From Planctomycetota bacterium (GTDB lineage Bacteria > Planctomycetota > UBA1135 > UBA2386): a stretch of 64,000 nt of DNA. Where the stretch lies: NCBI GenBank assembly GCA_019636245.1, contig JAHBXX010000010.1:1-64000 (forward strand), read 5' to 3'. Shown here one piece after another: positions 16,040 through 24,508 of this stretch. Below the pieces are notes generated by a model. It was not told the DNA's origin, made no database searches, and saw nothing but the letters and a program-made list of their open reading frames with translations. The first letter of the stretch is position 1. Every line of letters begins with the position of its first letter. A program made the position numbers and the translations under genes.

Positions 16040-18580
16040 ATGAGTTCCAAGCACCGCCGCGGGCTGCCGAAGAAGCGCCCCGAGCTCTCCGCCAAGAGCG
16101 ACATCGCCGACGACCTGCCCGAACTCGAGCCGCTCGACGAGGAACTGCCGACGCTCGAGCCGCTGGAGGCCGAGGCCGAGGCGGACGAGGGGCCGGTGCG
16201 CGTGCAGGTCGACCGCACCGAGCCGGACTTCGACGTCGCCCTGACCGTCGCCGTGCCGGCGATGGACAAGGCGGCGGTGACCGAAGCGGTGGCGCGGCCG
16301 CTGGAGCGGGCGGCGCGGGCCGCCGGCCTGCGCCACCAGCGCGTGCTGGTTCGCTTCGCCGGCGAGGCGATCGTCGGCAGCGCTGCCAAGGCCCGGGTCG
16401 CGGACGTGCTGCAGACCCATCGGCCGCTGCGCGTCGTCGTGCGGCGTGGCTACGGCGACGAGGTCGTGTTCGAAGGCCGCCTGCCGGCCGTCGACGCCAC
16501 GGTGCACCCCGAGGGCGGCACGGTGAAGGTCGCGGTGGCGACCGGCGCGACCGAGGCGGTCGACCTGCCGCTGGCGCTGGCGCCGCACCTGCACCGCATC
16601 GCCGCCGGGGCGCGCGGCCGCCGCTTCGACTTCGCCTTCGACGGCGGGCCGCCGGGCGCCGAGGTCGAACGGCAGATCACGGCGGCGCTGCGCCCGGCGG
16701 GGGCGCTGCGCGCGGCCATCGGCGGTCGGGTGCTGTTCGACGACGAGCTCGCCGCCCGGGTGCGCGTCGTCGCCGGCGCCGACGGCGCCACGATCGAGAT
16801 CGATCCGGTCGACGACGGGGCGGCGATGCTGGCCGCGATCGGGCTGGTGCTGCCCCAGCACGGCGCCGAACTCGCCGGCAAGGCCGTGGGCCTGCGCGGC
16901 ACGCGGCCGCTGGTGGCGGCGCTCGTCGACGCCTGCATCGACGGCTGTCGCCGCGCCGGCGCGCAGAACGTGGCGTTGCTGGGCGAAGGCGGCGCCGAGA
17001 TCGTCTGGCCGCCGCTGCTCGAGCGCGAGACCGGCAGCGAGACCACGCTGCGCGTGCGCCTGGGCGGTCGCCGCCGGGAGGCGGTGCTGGCGGCCTTCCG
17101 CCGCGAGGCGAAGGCCCACGGCGCGGCGACCAAGGACAAGGACGTGGTGGTCGACTGGCCGTCCGGCTTCGAGGTCGATGCGGCGATCGAGTCGTTCTGC
17201 CGCGAGGAACTCGGGCCGCTGCTGCAGCCGCGCACGCTGGCCTGCACCGTCGGCGGGGGGCAGCGCGAACCGATGCTGCCCGAGCCGGCCAGCCTCGCCA
17301 TCGCCGGCGACGAAATCACGTTGCGGCTGGACACCGAGGCCGGCAAGCCGGTCGAACTGCAGCGCGCGGTCGACCGCCGCGTGGCCTCGCTCGCCGGCCG
17401 GCTGCGCGGCAAGTCGGTGCGCATCGAGATCCAGGGCCAGGCGCCGTTGTCGCGCACGCTGCTGCGTTCGCTGACGGCGGCGATCGAGGCCGCCGGGGCG
17501 ATGCGGCTGGTAGTCGACGACCACGGCGCGGCCGACGTGCTGCTGCCGCCGCTGCTGACGGTGACGAGGCGCGGCGACGAGGTCCTGCTCGCGGCCGTCG
17601 CGGCCGGCCGGGACGCGGCCCAGCTGGCGAAGGCGTTGCAGCGCGAGCTGGACGCGGCGGCGATTCCGACGACGGCGACCGTGGTCGTCGCCGCTGGCAC
17701 CGCGGCCGAGGACGTGGCCAGGGCCGTGGTCGCCCGCGGCGCGGCGACCGTACGGCTCGATGGCCCGTCGCCTGTGCAGGTGCATCCGCCGCTGTTCGGC
17801 CCGGTCGAGAAGGTCGGCCTCGGCCGCCGGCTGCCGGCGCGGCCGCCGGCCGATGCGGCGATGGCCGAGCGCCAGGTCGAACGCGAACTGCCGGCGCTGC
17901 TGGCCGGGCTCGGACCGGTGGCGACGGCGACGATCACGATCGACTGGCCGGGCGCCGATCCTTCGGGGCCGGCGCTGCAGCGCCTGCTGCAGGGCCTGGT
18001 CGCCAAGAAGCCCGCCAAGGTGCTGCTCGACCGGGGCGCCACGGGGTCCCTGCAGCTGCATCCGCCGCTCGAGGCGCCGCGGCCGGCGCCGCCGCCGCCA
18101 CCGGCGCCCCCTGCCGCGGTCGAGACCGCGGTTCCCGCCGCCGAGGCGCCGCCTTCGGCGCCCGGCAGCGAGGCCGCAGCGGCCGCCGGGGTGCCGCCGG
18201 TGGCACCGGCCGGGCCCTGCCTCACCCTGCTCGGCCAGCGGGACGCGGCGACGCCGCCGCTGGTGATGCTGGGCGTGGAAGCGGGCACCGACGCGCCGCA
18301 CCTCGACCGCGTCGCCGCGGAACTGGCGGCGTGGACCCCGCGCCTCGCCGGCCGGACGGTGCTCGTCGTTCTGCGCCGGGGCGACCGCGACGTGCCGGTG
18401 CGGCGCGAGGACGCGCTCGTCGCGTTGTTGCGCCGCCAGCTCGCCAGCTGCGCGGCGGCGACGCTGGTGTTCCGCGGCCCCGATGCGCAGCAGCGGCCGC
18501 ACTTCCAGGTGGCGCACTCGACCGTCGACGGCCTCGCCGTCGGGCTCGCGGTCGCCGACCCGAGGCTGCGCACCGGCTAG
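16040..18580 (+). CDS. Large protein of eight divergent tandem repeats, function unknown
   Basis: 846 residues with no signal peptide, so probably cytoplasmic. An acidic N-terminus (about 20-50, several EPL repeats) is followed by repeating blocks beginning near residues 53, 156, 245, 332, 422, 511, 591 and 727, mostly 80-90 residues apart. Each block runs strand, helix, strand, helix, strand. Several close with a hydrophobic PPL signature: VWPPLLE, VLLPPLLTV, VHPPLFGP, LHPPLEAP. A Pro/Ala-rich linker (about 680-726) precedes the last block. I do not recognise the family. The repeats suggest a scaffold or a multi-site binding protein. No enzyme motif is visible. It ends with its TAG overlapping the stop of the convergent regulator at CTAG (18577-18580). 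Confidence 0.8.
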   Translation: MSSKHRRGLPKKRPELSAKSDIADDLPELEPLDEELPTLEPLEAEAEADEGPVRVQVDRTEPDFDVALTVAVPAMDKAAVTEAVARPLERAARAAGLRHQRVLVRFAGEAIVGSAAKARVADVLQTHRPLRVVVRRGYGDEVVFEGRLPAVDATVHPEGGTVKVAVATGATEAVDLPLALAPHLHRIAAGARGRRFDFAFDGGPPGAEVERQITAALRPAGALRAAIGGRVLFDDELAARVRVVAGADGATIEIDPVDDGAAMLAAIGLVLPQHGAELAGKAVGLRGTRPLVAALVDACIDGCRRAGAQNVALLGEGGAEIVWPPLLERETGSETTLRVRLGGRRREAVLAAFRREAKAHGAATKDKDVVVDWPSGFEVDAAIESFCREELGPLLQPRTLACTVGGGQREPMLPEPASLAIAGDEITLRLDTEAGKPVELQRAVDRRVASLAGRLRGKSVRIEIQGQAPLSRTLLRSLTAAIEAAGAMRLVVDDHGAADVLLPPLLTVTRRGDEVLLAAVAAGRDAAQLAKALQRELDAAAIPTTATVVVAAGTAAEDVARAVVARGAATVRLDGPSPVQVHPPLFGPVEKVGLGRRLPARPPADAAMAERQVERELPALLAGLGPVATATITIDWPGADPSGPALQRLLQGLVAKKPAKVLLDRGATGSLQLHPPLEAPRPAPPPPPAPPAAVETAVPAAEAPPSAPGSEAAAAAGVPPVAPAGPCLTLLGQRDAATPPLVMLGVEAGTDAPHLDRVAAELAAWTPRLAGRTVLVVLRRGDRDVPVRREDALVALLRRQLASCAAATLVFRGPDAQQRPHFQVAHSTVDGLAVGLAVADPRLRTG

Positions 18581-18966
18581 GCCGGGCTGAACCCCTCGGG
18601 CAGGACGCGCCGGTGCTTGCGCGACGCCTTCGCCGCCTCGACGGCGTCGGCGAGCACCGACTCGAGCACGGCGATGTAGTCCAGGTAGCGCTTGCGGCCG
18701 CTGTCGGTCAGGCGGCAGAGCGTCTGCGGCCGCCGGCCGCGGTAGCCCTTGTGGATCGCGACCAGCCCGGCCTCCTGCAGCACCGTCAGGTGGCGGGACA
18801 GGTTGCCGTCGGTGAGGTGGCAGAGCGTCTTCAGGTCGGCGAACAGGAGCCCATCGGCCTGCGCCGCCAGCGACGTCAGGATGCCGAGCCGCGCCTTCTC
18901 GTGCAGCAGCCGATCGAGGCCGTCGTAGGCGTAGCGCCCGTCGGGTACGTCCCGCCGGGCGGTCAC
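18577..18966 (-). CDS. Winged-helix transcriptional regulator
   Basis: A 129-residue DNA-binding protein. The winged helix spans about residues 25-95: LDRLLHEKARLGILTSLA, FADLKTLCHLTDGNLSRHL (recognition helix region), VLQEAGLVAIHKGYRGRRPQ (wing) and LTDSGRKRYLDYI. This is the compact type related to ArsR/MarR proteins without a sensor domain. Its GTG start at 18966 overlaps the stop of the membrane protein gene upstream (GTGA), so the two form one operon, a pairing seen in several phyla where the regulator is thought to control the membrane gene. Targets are unknown. The stop is shared with the convergent repeat-protein gene. Confidence 0.85.
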   Translation of the reverse strand: MTARRDVPDGRYAYDGLDRLLHEKARLGILTSLAAQADGLLFADLKTLCHLTDGNLSRHLTVLQEAGLVAIHKGYRGRRPQTLCRLTDSGRKRYLDYIAVLESVLADAVEAAKASRKHRRVLPEGFSPA

Positions 18967-19589
18967 GGCCCCGCCTCCGCGCGCCGGGCGGCGCGCTCGT
19001 TCTCCCACCACAGGATCGCCGCCAGCCCGAGTTGGCCGGCGGCGAACGGCAGCCCCATCGCCCACGGATCGAGCGCCCGCTGCTCGAACCACAGGCAGCA
19101 GGTGCCGGTGGCGAGGTAGAGCGCGCCGACCAGCGCTGCCGGTGACGGCAGCAGGCGGTGCGCGGCGAGGTTGCCCAGGCCGAACAGCAGCTGCCACAGG
19201 CCCGGCAGCAGCCAGAGCTGCTCGGGCAGCCGGGCGAGCACGAACCAGGTCACCACGGCGCCGACCAGCAGGCACGGGGCGAACTGGCCGGCGGCGATGC
19301 GGGCGTTCGCGGCCCCGAGCGCCGACGGGTTGCGCTGCACCCGGTGCACCACCACGGCCGCGGCGGCGAGCCCGCTGACCAGCGCGGTCCCGCCCCAGAG
19401 CAACAGGTAGCGCCGCGGCGCCGCCAGCGGCGCGTCGACCCACACCGTCTGGCCGACGGCGGCGGCGAGCGCCAGCACGCCGGACAGCGCGACCGGCACC
19501 GCGCGCAGGCTGTGCAGCCGCTCGGTGGCCGCCAGCTGCGAGCGGATGGCGGCGATCTGGTCGATGGCGTCGCGCAGGTGCAGGTGCAT
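18963..19589 (-). CDS. Six-helix membrane protein paired with a regulator
   Basis: 208 residues. After an N-terminal helix (MHLHLRDAIDQIAAIRSQLA) come about six hydrophobic segments, including VPVALSGVLALAAAVGQTV, YLLLWGGTALVSGLAAAAVV and MGLPFAAGQLGLAAILWW. The ATG at 19589 follows a TACTTT box at fourteen bases. The frame is open further upstream, but an earlier start would not fit that promoter. First gene of an operon with the winged-helix regulator. No transporter or enzyme signature was seen, so a role as a sensor or small transporter is open. Confidence 0.78.
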   Translation of the reverse strand: MHLHLRDAIDQIAAIRSQLAATERLHSLRAVPVALSGVLALAAAVGQTVWVDAPLAAPRRYLLLWGGTALVSGLAAAAVVVHRVQRNPSALGAANARIAAGQFAPCLLVGAVVTWFVLARLPEQLWLLPGLWQLLFGLGNLAAHRLLPSPAALVGALYLATGTCCLWFEQRALDPWAMGLPFAAGQLGLAAILWWENERAARRAEAGP

Positions 19590-19603
19590 ATGCTTTGCGT
19601 CCG

Positions 19604-19609
19604 AAAGTA
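19604..19609 (-). promoter_or_regulatory. TACTTT promoter-like hexamer
   Basis: TACTTT on the minus strand, fourteen bases before the ATG at 19589. Its A/T content stands out in a very GC-rich region. Predicted to drive the membrane protein/regulator operon with a leader of only a few bases. Confidence 0.4.
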
Positions 19610-19661
19610 GACGGCCCCAGCGAGCCGTCAAGGTGCGCCGCGGCCCGCCCGCGCCGGGGCG

Positions 19662-21254
19662 TCAGCGGCGGGCGGCGAACTCGTCGCCCGGCGTCCAGGT
19701 CGGCGCCGCATCGGCGTCGGCGCAGCGCCGCAGGCACGCGAGCAGCAGGTCGAGGTCGGCCGCGGCGCCGGCGAGGTTCCACCACGGCGCCAGCTCGTCG
19801 CTGGGCTGGTGGTAGTGCACCGTCGTGTAGCTGGCCTTCATCCGGCGCCGGTCCTCGGGCCGGTCGACGAACTCGCGGCCGGCCTTGAAGTAGGCCGCTG
19901 GCACGCCGATGCGGGCGAAGTTGAAGTGGTCGCTGCGGTAGAACAGCCCGAGGTCGGGGTTGCTGTCGGGCGCGATCGTGCGCCCGCGCTCGGCCGCCAC
20001 GGTCTCGGCGAGCGCGGTCAGGCTGTTCTTGCCGTGGCCGATGAACTCGAGGTCGGTCGTCGGGCCCCAGACGTTCAGGCCGTCGACGTTGAAGTTGGCG
20101 ACCAGGCGTTCAGGCGGCACGGTGGGGTTGGCGCAGAAGAACTGGGAGCCGAGCAGGCCCGATTCCTCGGCCGTGACGGCGAGGAACAGGATGCTGCGCC
20201 GCGGCGCCACGGGCAGGCGGCTGCAGGCCTGCGCCAACGCCAGCAGGCCGGCGCAGCCGGAGGCGTTGTCGACGGCGCCGTTGTGGATCGCGTCGCCGTT
20301 CCTCGGCGTGCCGATGCCGAGGTGATCGAAGTGCGCGGTGACGACGATGTGTTCGTCGCGCAGCGCGGGATCGCTGCCGGGCAGCACGCCGAGCACGTTC
20401 GCCGACCGCAGTTCGCGCTGCGTGTTGTCGAGGCCGAGCGCCAGCCGCACGCCGAGGGGCACCGGCGGCTGGTTGCCGATCTCGGCGCGGGCGCGCAGCG
20501 CGTCGAGGTCGTGGCCGCCGAGCTGGCACAGGCGGCGGGCCGCGTCTTCGCTGCACCACAGGCGCGCCTCGAGCGTCGGCTGCCCGTCGCGGAACGGCAG
20601 CCAGAAGTTCTCGCGCTCGTGGCTCGCCTGGATCACCTGGAAGGGGTAGCCGGCCGACGCATTGGTGTGGATCACGATGGCGCCCAGGGCACCGCGCCGC
20701 GCCGCCTCCTCGAACTTGTAGCTCCAGCGGCCGTAGTAGAGGCGCGTGCGGCCGGCGAAGCGGTCGGGGTCGCCGGCCGGGTCGTCGTTCATCACCAGCA
20801 GCACCTTGCCGCGCAGGTCGGCGTCGCCGAAGTCGTCCCATCGCTGCTCGGGCGCGGTGATGCCGTAGCCGACGAACACGAGCTCGGCGTCCTGCCAGCG
20901 CGCGCTGGCCGCCGGGCCGCCGGCCACGGCGGTGAAGTCGTCGGGCGCCGTGAACTGCGCCGTGCCGCCGGCGCCACGCGCCGCCAGCGGTGCGGTCACC
21001 ACGGAGGTGATGCCGAGGATCGGCACCGCCTGTTCCCAGCCGTCGTCGTGCCCCGGTCGCAGGCCGAAGGCCTCGAACTGGGTGGCCAGGTAGAGCCGCG
21101 CCAGCTCGTCGCCGCGGGTGCCGACGCCGCGGCCCTCGAGCAGGTCGTGCGACAGGAAGCGCACGTGCGCCGCCAGGGTCGGCGCCGCGATGGTCGGCGG
21201 CGGCGGCGTGGCGCAGGCGGCGAGCAGGAGGATCGGCGGGAGGGCGGTCTTCAT
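19662..21254 (-). CDS. M28-family zinc aminopeptidase, lipoprotein
   Basis: 530 residues. The lipobox LAAC at residues 11-14 predicts a lipid-anchored periplasmic or surface enzyme. A PA-like insert (about 110-260, with ELVFVGYGITAPEQ and GKVLLVMNDDP) sits inside the M28 domain. Zinc ligands are all visible: HFDHLG, GAVDNASGCAG, TAEESGLLG (general base and ligand), NFNVDGLNVWG and YHQPSDELAPWW. The fold hydrolyses N-terminal residues from peptides. The preceding minus-strand gene, a Clp-N/peptidase E fusion, ends only seven bases upstream, so a shared transcript of peptidase genes is likely. Substrate range is unknown. Confidence 0.92.
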   Translation of the reverse strand: MKTALPPILLLAACATPPPPTIAAPTLAAHVRFLSHDLLEGRGVGTRGDELARLYLATQFEAFGLRPGHDDGWEQAVPILGITSVVTAPLAARGAGGTAQFTAPDDFTAVAGGPAASARWQDAELVFVGYGITAPEQRWDDFGDADLRGKVLLVMNDDPAGDPDRFAGRTRLYYGRWSYKFEEAARRGALGAIVIHTNASAGYPFQVIQASHERENFWLPFRDGQPTLEARLWCSEDAARRLCQLGGHDLDALRARAEIGNQPPVPLGVRLALGLDNTQRELRSANVLGVLPGSDPALRDEHIVVTAHFDHLGIGTPRNGDAIHNGAVDNASGCAGLLALAQACSRLPVAPRRSILFLAVTAEESGLLGSQFFCANPTVPPERLVANFNVDGLNVWGPTTDLEFIGHGKNSLTALAETVAAERGRTIAPDSNPDLGLFYRSDHFNFARIGVPAAYFKAGREFVDRPEDRRRMKASYTTVHYHQPSDELAPWWNLAGAAADLDLLLACLRRCADADAAPTWTPGDEFAARR

Positions 21255-21261
21255 GGTCGGA

Positions 21262-22434
21262 TCAGGCGCGCAGCAGGAACGACAGGTCCGCGGGCGGCAG
21301 GAACTCCTGCGGCTCGGCGCCGCGCCGGAACAGGCGCGCCGCGGTGGTGCCGCGCAGTTCGAGCTGGGGACCCTCGCGGCGCAGCAGGCAGCCCTCGCGC
21401 AGGCCCAGCACCGGCGTGGCGTGCTCCTCGTGGAACTGGCGGATGCGTTCCTCGCGCGTCTCGCCCATGTGCCGGCTCTGCGGGTCCGGATCCAGGTAGT
21501 GCGGGTTGATCTGGAACGGCACCAGGTCGAGCGCCGCGAACGACGGCGGCTGCACGATCGGCATGTCGTTCGTGGTGCGGATCGACGGCGTCGCCACGTT
21601 GGTGCCGGCGCTGCTGCCGAGGTAGGGCATGCCGTCGCGCACGCGGGCCTGGATCGCCGGCAGGAGCCCGTAGTGGTGCAGGGCCGTCAGCAGGCGGAAG
21701 GTGTTGCCGCCGCCGACGAACACCGCGCTCGCGCTGGCGAGGGCGCCGGGCGCGTGGCCCCGTTCGTGGACTGACACCAGGTCGTGGCCGAACGCGGCGA
21801 ACGCGCGGCGTGCACGCGCCGTGTAGGCGTCGTGGTCGAACAGGGCGTAGGGCACGAACAGCACCTGCTGGCGCGGGCCGAGGAAGTCCCTGATCTCGGC
21901 GCCGCAGTGCTCGAGGTAGCCGCCGCCGTGCATCGTCGAATTGCTGATCAGCAGGAGCCGCATGGCGGCCGCGGCCGCGGCGGGCGCCGAGTGCTCGACG
22001 GCGGTGCGCACCTGCTCGGCGTCGATGCCCAGCCGCTGCAGCACCTGCGCCGGCAGCGATGCTGGCGCCATCACGAGGCCGAGCAGCAGGTGCTGGCTGC
22101 CGACGTAGGCGTGCGCCAGCCCGGCCGCCTCGTCGAACGCGGCCGCGACGGCTTGCTTGGCCTCGGCCGTGAACGGCAGTTGTCCCGTGGTCGGCGCGTC
22201 GGCCCGGCCCTGGCCGAGCACCGTCGCCAGGGCCTCGCGCAGCACGTCGAATGCGAGCCCCCGCCGCTCGAGCACGCTGCGGGCCGCGCACGGCAGGTCG
22301 AGGATCGCCAGCAGCAGGTGCTCGGCGCCGATCTGGTCGCTGCCGTGCCGCACGGCCTCATCGCGAGCCTGGAGCAGCACCTTCCTGGCGTCGTCGGCGA
22401 GGCGATCGAATGGCGTCTGGGGACCGGCGGTCAT
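21262..22434 (-). CDS. Clp N-terminal domain fused to S51 peptidase E
   Basis: The frame is open without a stop for 390 residues from the ATG at 22434. Residues 1 to about 145 carry two Clp-N repeats: FDRLADDARKVLLQARDEA with GAEHLLLAILD, then FTAEAKQAVAAAFDEAAGLA with SQHLLLGLV, as in ClpC N-domains that bind adaptors. A short Ala-rich linker leads to a complete peptidase E domain (MRLLLISNSTMHGGGYLEH, AVFVGGGNTFRLL, YLGSSAGTNVATPS with the catalytic Ser, QINPHYLDP), which cuts Asp-X dipeptides in known members. No ribosome binding site precedes the internal ATG at 21963, which supports one fused product. The start overlaps the stop of the upstream gene (ATGA). If two proteins are made, the second begins at 21963. 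Confidence 0.82.
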   Translation of the reverse strand: MTAGPQTPFDRLADDARKVLLQARDEAVRHGSDQIGAEHLLLAILDLPCAARSVLERRGLAFDVLREALATVLGQGRADAPTTGQLPFTAEAKQAVAAAFDEAAGLAHAYVGSQHLLLGLVMAPASLPAQVLQRLGIDAEQVRTAVEHSAPAAAAAAMRLLLISNSTMHGGGYLEHCGAEIRDFLGPRQQVLFVPYALFDHDAYTARARRAFAAFGHDLVSVHERGHAPGALASASAVFVGGGNTFRLLTALHHYGLLPAIQARVRDGMPYLGSSAGTNVATPSIRTTNDMPIVQPPSFAALDLVPFQINPHYLDPDPQSRHMGETREERIRQFHEEHATPVLGLREGCLLRREGPQLELRGTTAARLFRRGAEPQEFLPPADLSFLLRA

Positions 22435-24446
22435 GGCGCGATCGGCTGCAGCTTCGCCGCCAGTTCCGCCTGACCCTTGGCCGCCAGGTCGCGCGCGATG
22501 CGGCCGGCGATCGCCCGCGGCTTGCGCAGCAGGCCGTCCGACTCGTCGAGGCTCTCCGGCCGCAGCTCGGCGGCGCGCAGCAGGTCGGCGACGGCGCCGG
22601 CGGCGTCGCCGGCGTCGAAGCGCAGATTGGCGCGGCCGGCCAGCGCCAGCACGGCGGCGTGGTGGGCGGCGTCCAGCATGGCTTCGTCGCCATCGGCGCA
22701 GCGCGCGAGACGTTCGATCGCCTCGTCGTAGGCTTGCCGCGCCACGTCGTTGCGCCGGTCGCGCAGGTGCTGCTCGGCGGCGAGCAGGGCCGCCTCGCCG
22801 GCGAACCGCGACGCCGCGGCGGTCGCGCCGGCGCGGTCGGCGAAGCGGCCGTAGGCCTGCCGCAGGCCCTCGGCGCCGAGGTCGGCGAGCAGGCGCTGGC
22901 GCCACTGTTCGTGCGCCCGCGCCGAGTCCGGGAACGCCTCCAGCAGGCGCCCGAGCCGCTGGCGCGCCTCCCGTCGCAGGCCGGTGAACTCGAGCAGGCC
23001 GATGCCCGCCAGGAGCGGCAGCTCCTTGCCGCCGCCGCGCTGCTGCAGCAGGTCGAGCAGGCCGATGGCGCGCTGGACCTCGATCCCGAGCTGCTGGTGG
23101 CGGGCCGCCTCGCCGGCGGCATAGGCGCCGTTCACGGTGCCGAGCAGCGCGAGTTCGAGCAGGCGGGCGGCCAGCCACGGATCCGGCGCCCGGGCCCCGG
23201 CGGGCGCCGCCTGCGCCAGCGCGGTGAAGCGCGCCGCGGCCGCCGCGTCGCCGGTCATGTAGGCGACGTGCGCCAGCAGGGCGTGGGCTTCGTGCTGGAG
23301 GGCGGGACTGCGCACCTTCTCGCCGTTGCCGCGGCTGTCGGCGAACCACAGGTCGATGCGGCGGCCGCCCTCGGCGATCAGCACGTCGGCGAGCGCCGCC
23401 TGGGCGATCGCGAGCTCGAGCCGTGCCGCTTCGTCGCCCGGGGCGGCGCGCACCTGGGCCTCGAGGCGGTCGAGCGCGGCCTCGATCGCGTCGCGGTCCC
23501 CGGCGGCGAACTGGGGTGGCCGCCACGGTCCCGACCAGGGGGCGGGCACGGGGGCGGGGGCGGCGGCGGCGGCGACGTGGGCGGCGAGCCGCATCGCCGC
23601 GGGATCGCCGCGGCCGATCGCCGCGAGCCGCTCGGCCACCGCGGCGACCACCGCGGCGTCCTCGACGCGCGCCAGGGCGAACTCGAGTTCCGGCCGGGCC
23701 GCGCTGGTGGCGACCTGGGCCAGCGCCGCCGCGGCGAGCGTCGCGACCTCGGCGTCGGGATCGTGCAGCGCCATGCGCAGCAGGTCGAACGGCTCGTTCG
23801 TCGCCGCCTTCGCCGCGGCGAGGATCGTCCGGCGTCCGGCCGCGTCGGCGGCGAGGAAGCGCTGCTCGAGCGCGGACCGCGAGGCGGCATCCCGGCGCGC
23901 GAACAGCGCCGGCAGCGCCGTCGGCGGGGCGGCGCCGGACGGCGGCGTGCCGCGGTGGGCGTGGATGGCGTCGATCGCCGTCTGCATGCTCGCGTCGAGG
24001 TAGCGGTCGAACAGCACCCGGCCGTCCTTGGCGACGCCGAGGTGGCGCGGTGCGTTGCGCGTGCCCCGGAACCAGCGCGCGAACAGCTCGGGCTCGATCC
24101 GCATGTGCTCGCCGCAGGTGCAGCCGGGGAACCGCGGGCACTCGATGCGCCGGCCGGACGCGTCGTGATCGGCCGCCGTGTGCCTGTCCATCGACGCGAC
24201 GACGCAGACGTAGCCGCGGGTGGCGGCGACGAACTTCGGGTCCTTGTAGGTGGTGCCGGCGAACCGGTCGTTGAACACCTCGCCGTCCATGTTGACGGCG
24301 ACCAGCAGCGGCAGGCCGGTGGCCTCCTGCACGGCCAGGGCGTCGGCCAGCGTGCGCTGCCACTCGATGCGGTCCGCAGCACGGCCGGGTTCCTGCGGCA
24401 TCGCCAGGGTCGCGGCCAGCAGCAGCCAGGCGGTGGATGCGAGCAT
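22431..24446 (-). CDS. Exported thioredoxin-fold / helical repeat protein
   Basis: 671 residues with a signal peptide (MLASTAWLLLAATLAMPQ). A thioredoxin-like domain (about 20-165) has LPLLVAVNMDGEVFNDRF where a CxxC would normally stand, so it is unlikely to be a classical oxidoreductase. A Cys-rich insert, ECPRFPGCTCGEHM, could bind a metal. The rest is alpha-helical with HEAT- and TPR-like stretches (LLRMALHDPDAEVATLAAAA, AVADLLRAAELRPESLDES). Its stop overlaps the start of the Clp-N/peptidase E gene, so the two are co-translated. A role in envelope protein quality control is a guess from that context. The ATG at 24446 is chosen because it begins the signal peptide. Confidence 0.78.
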   Translation of the reverse strand: MLASTAWLLLAATLAMPQEPGRAADRIEWQRTLADALAVQEATGLPLLVAVNMDGEVFNDRFAGTTYKDPKFVAATRGYVCVVASMDRHTAADHDASGRRIECPRFPGCTCGEHMRIEPELFARWFRGTRNAPRHLGVAKDGRVLFDRYLDASMQTAIDAIHAHRGTPPSGAAPPTALPALFARRDAASRSALEQRFLAADAAGRRTILAAAKAATNEPFDLLRMALHDPDAEVATLAAAALAQVATSAARPELEFALARVEDAAVVAAVAERLAAIGRGDPAAMRLAAHVAAAAAPAPVPAPWSGPWRPPQFAAGDRDAIEAALDRLEAQVRAAPGDEAARLELAIAQAALADVLIAEGGRRIDLWFADSRGNGEKVRSPALQHEAHALLAHVAYMTGDAAAAARFTALAQAAPAGARAPDPWLAARLLELALLGTVNGAYAAGEAARHQQLGIEVQRAIGLLDLLQQRGGGKELPLLAGIGLLEFTGLRREARQRLGRLLEAFPDSARAHEQWRQRLLADLGAEGLRQAYGRFADRAGATAAASRFAGEAALLAAEQHLRDRRNDVARQAYDEAIERLARCADGDEAMLDAAHHAAVLALAGRANLRFDAGDAAGAVADLLRAAELRPESLDESDGLLRKPRAIAGRIARDLAAKGQAELAAKLQPIAP

Positions 24447-24508
24447 GCGCTGACGATCCCACGCCGACGTGGTAGAACCAAGTCGTGTCCTGTTGCGCTG
24501 GAGTCGAG
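24447..24508. promoter_or_regulatory. Divergent intergenic region, 62 bp
   Basis: The space between the start codons of the thioredoxin-fold gene (24446, -) and the lipoprotein (24509, +). It contains TAGAAC on the plus strand (about 24472-24477), a hexamer also seen at 43263 before dusB. No clear operator was seen. Confidence 0.35.

Noticed and set aside
12295..18517. Two long minus-strand frames antisense to the subtilisin and repeat-protein genes
   Set aside because: Both are low-complexity and lie opposite genes with clear catalytic motifs, signal peptides and repeats. They are shadows of GC-rich coding DNA.
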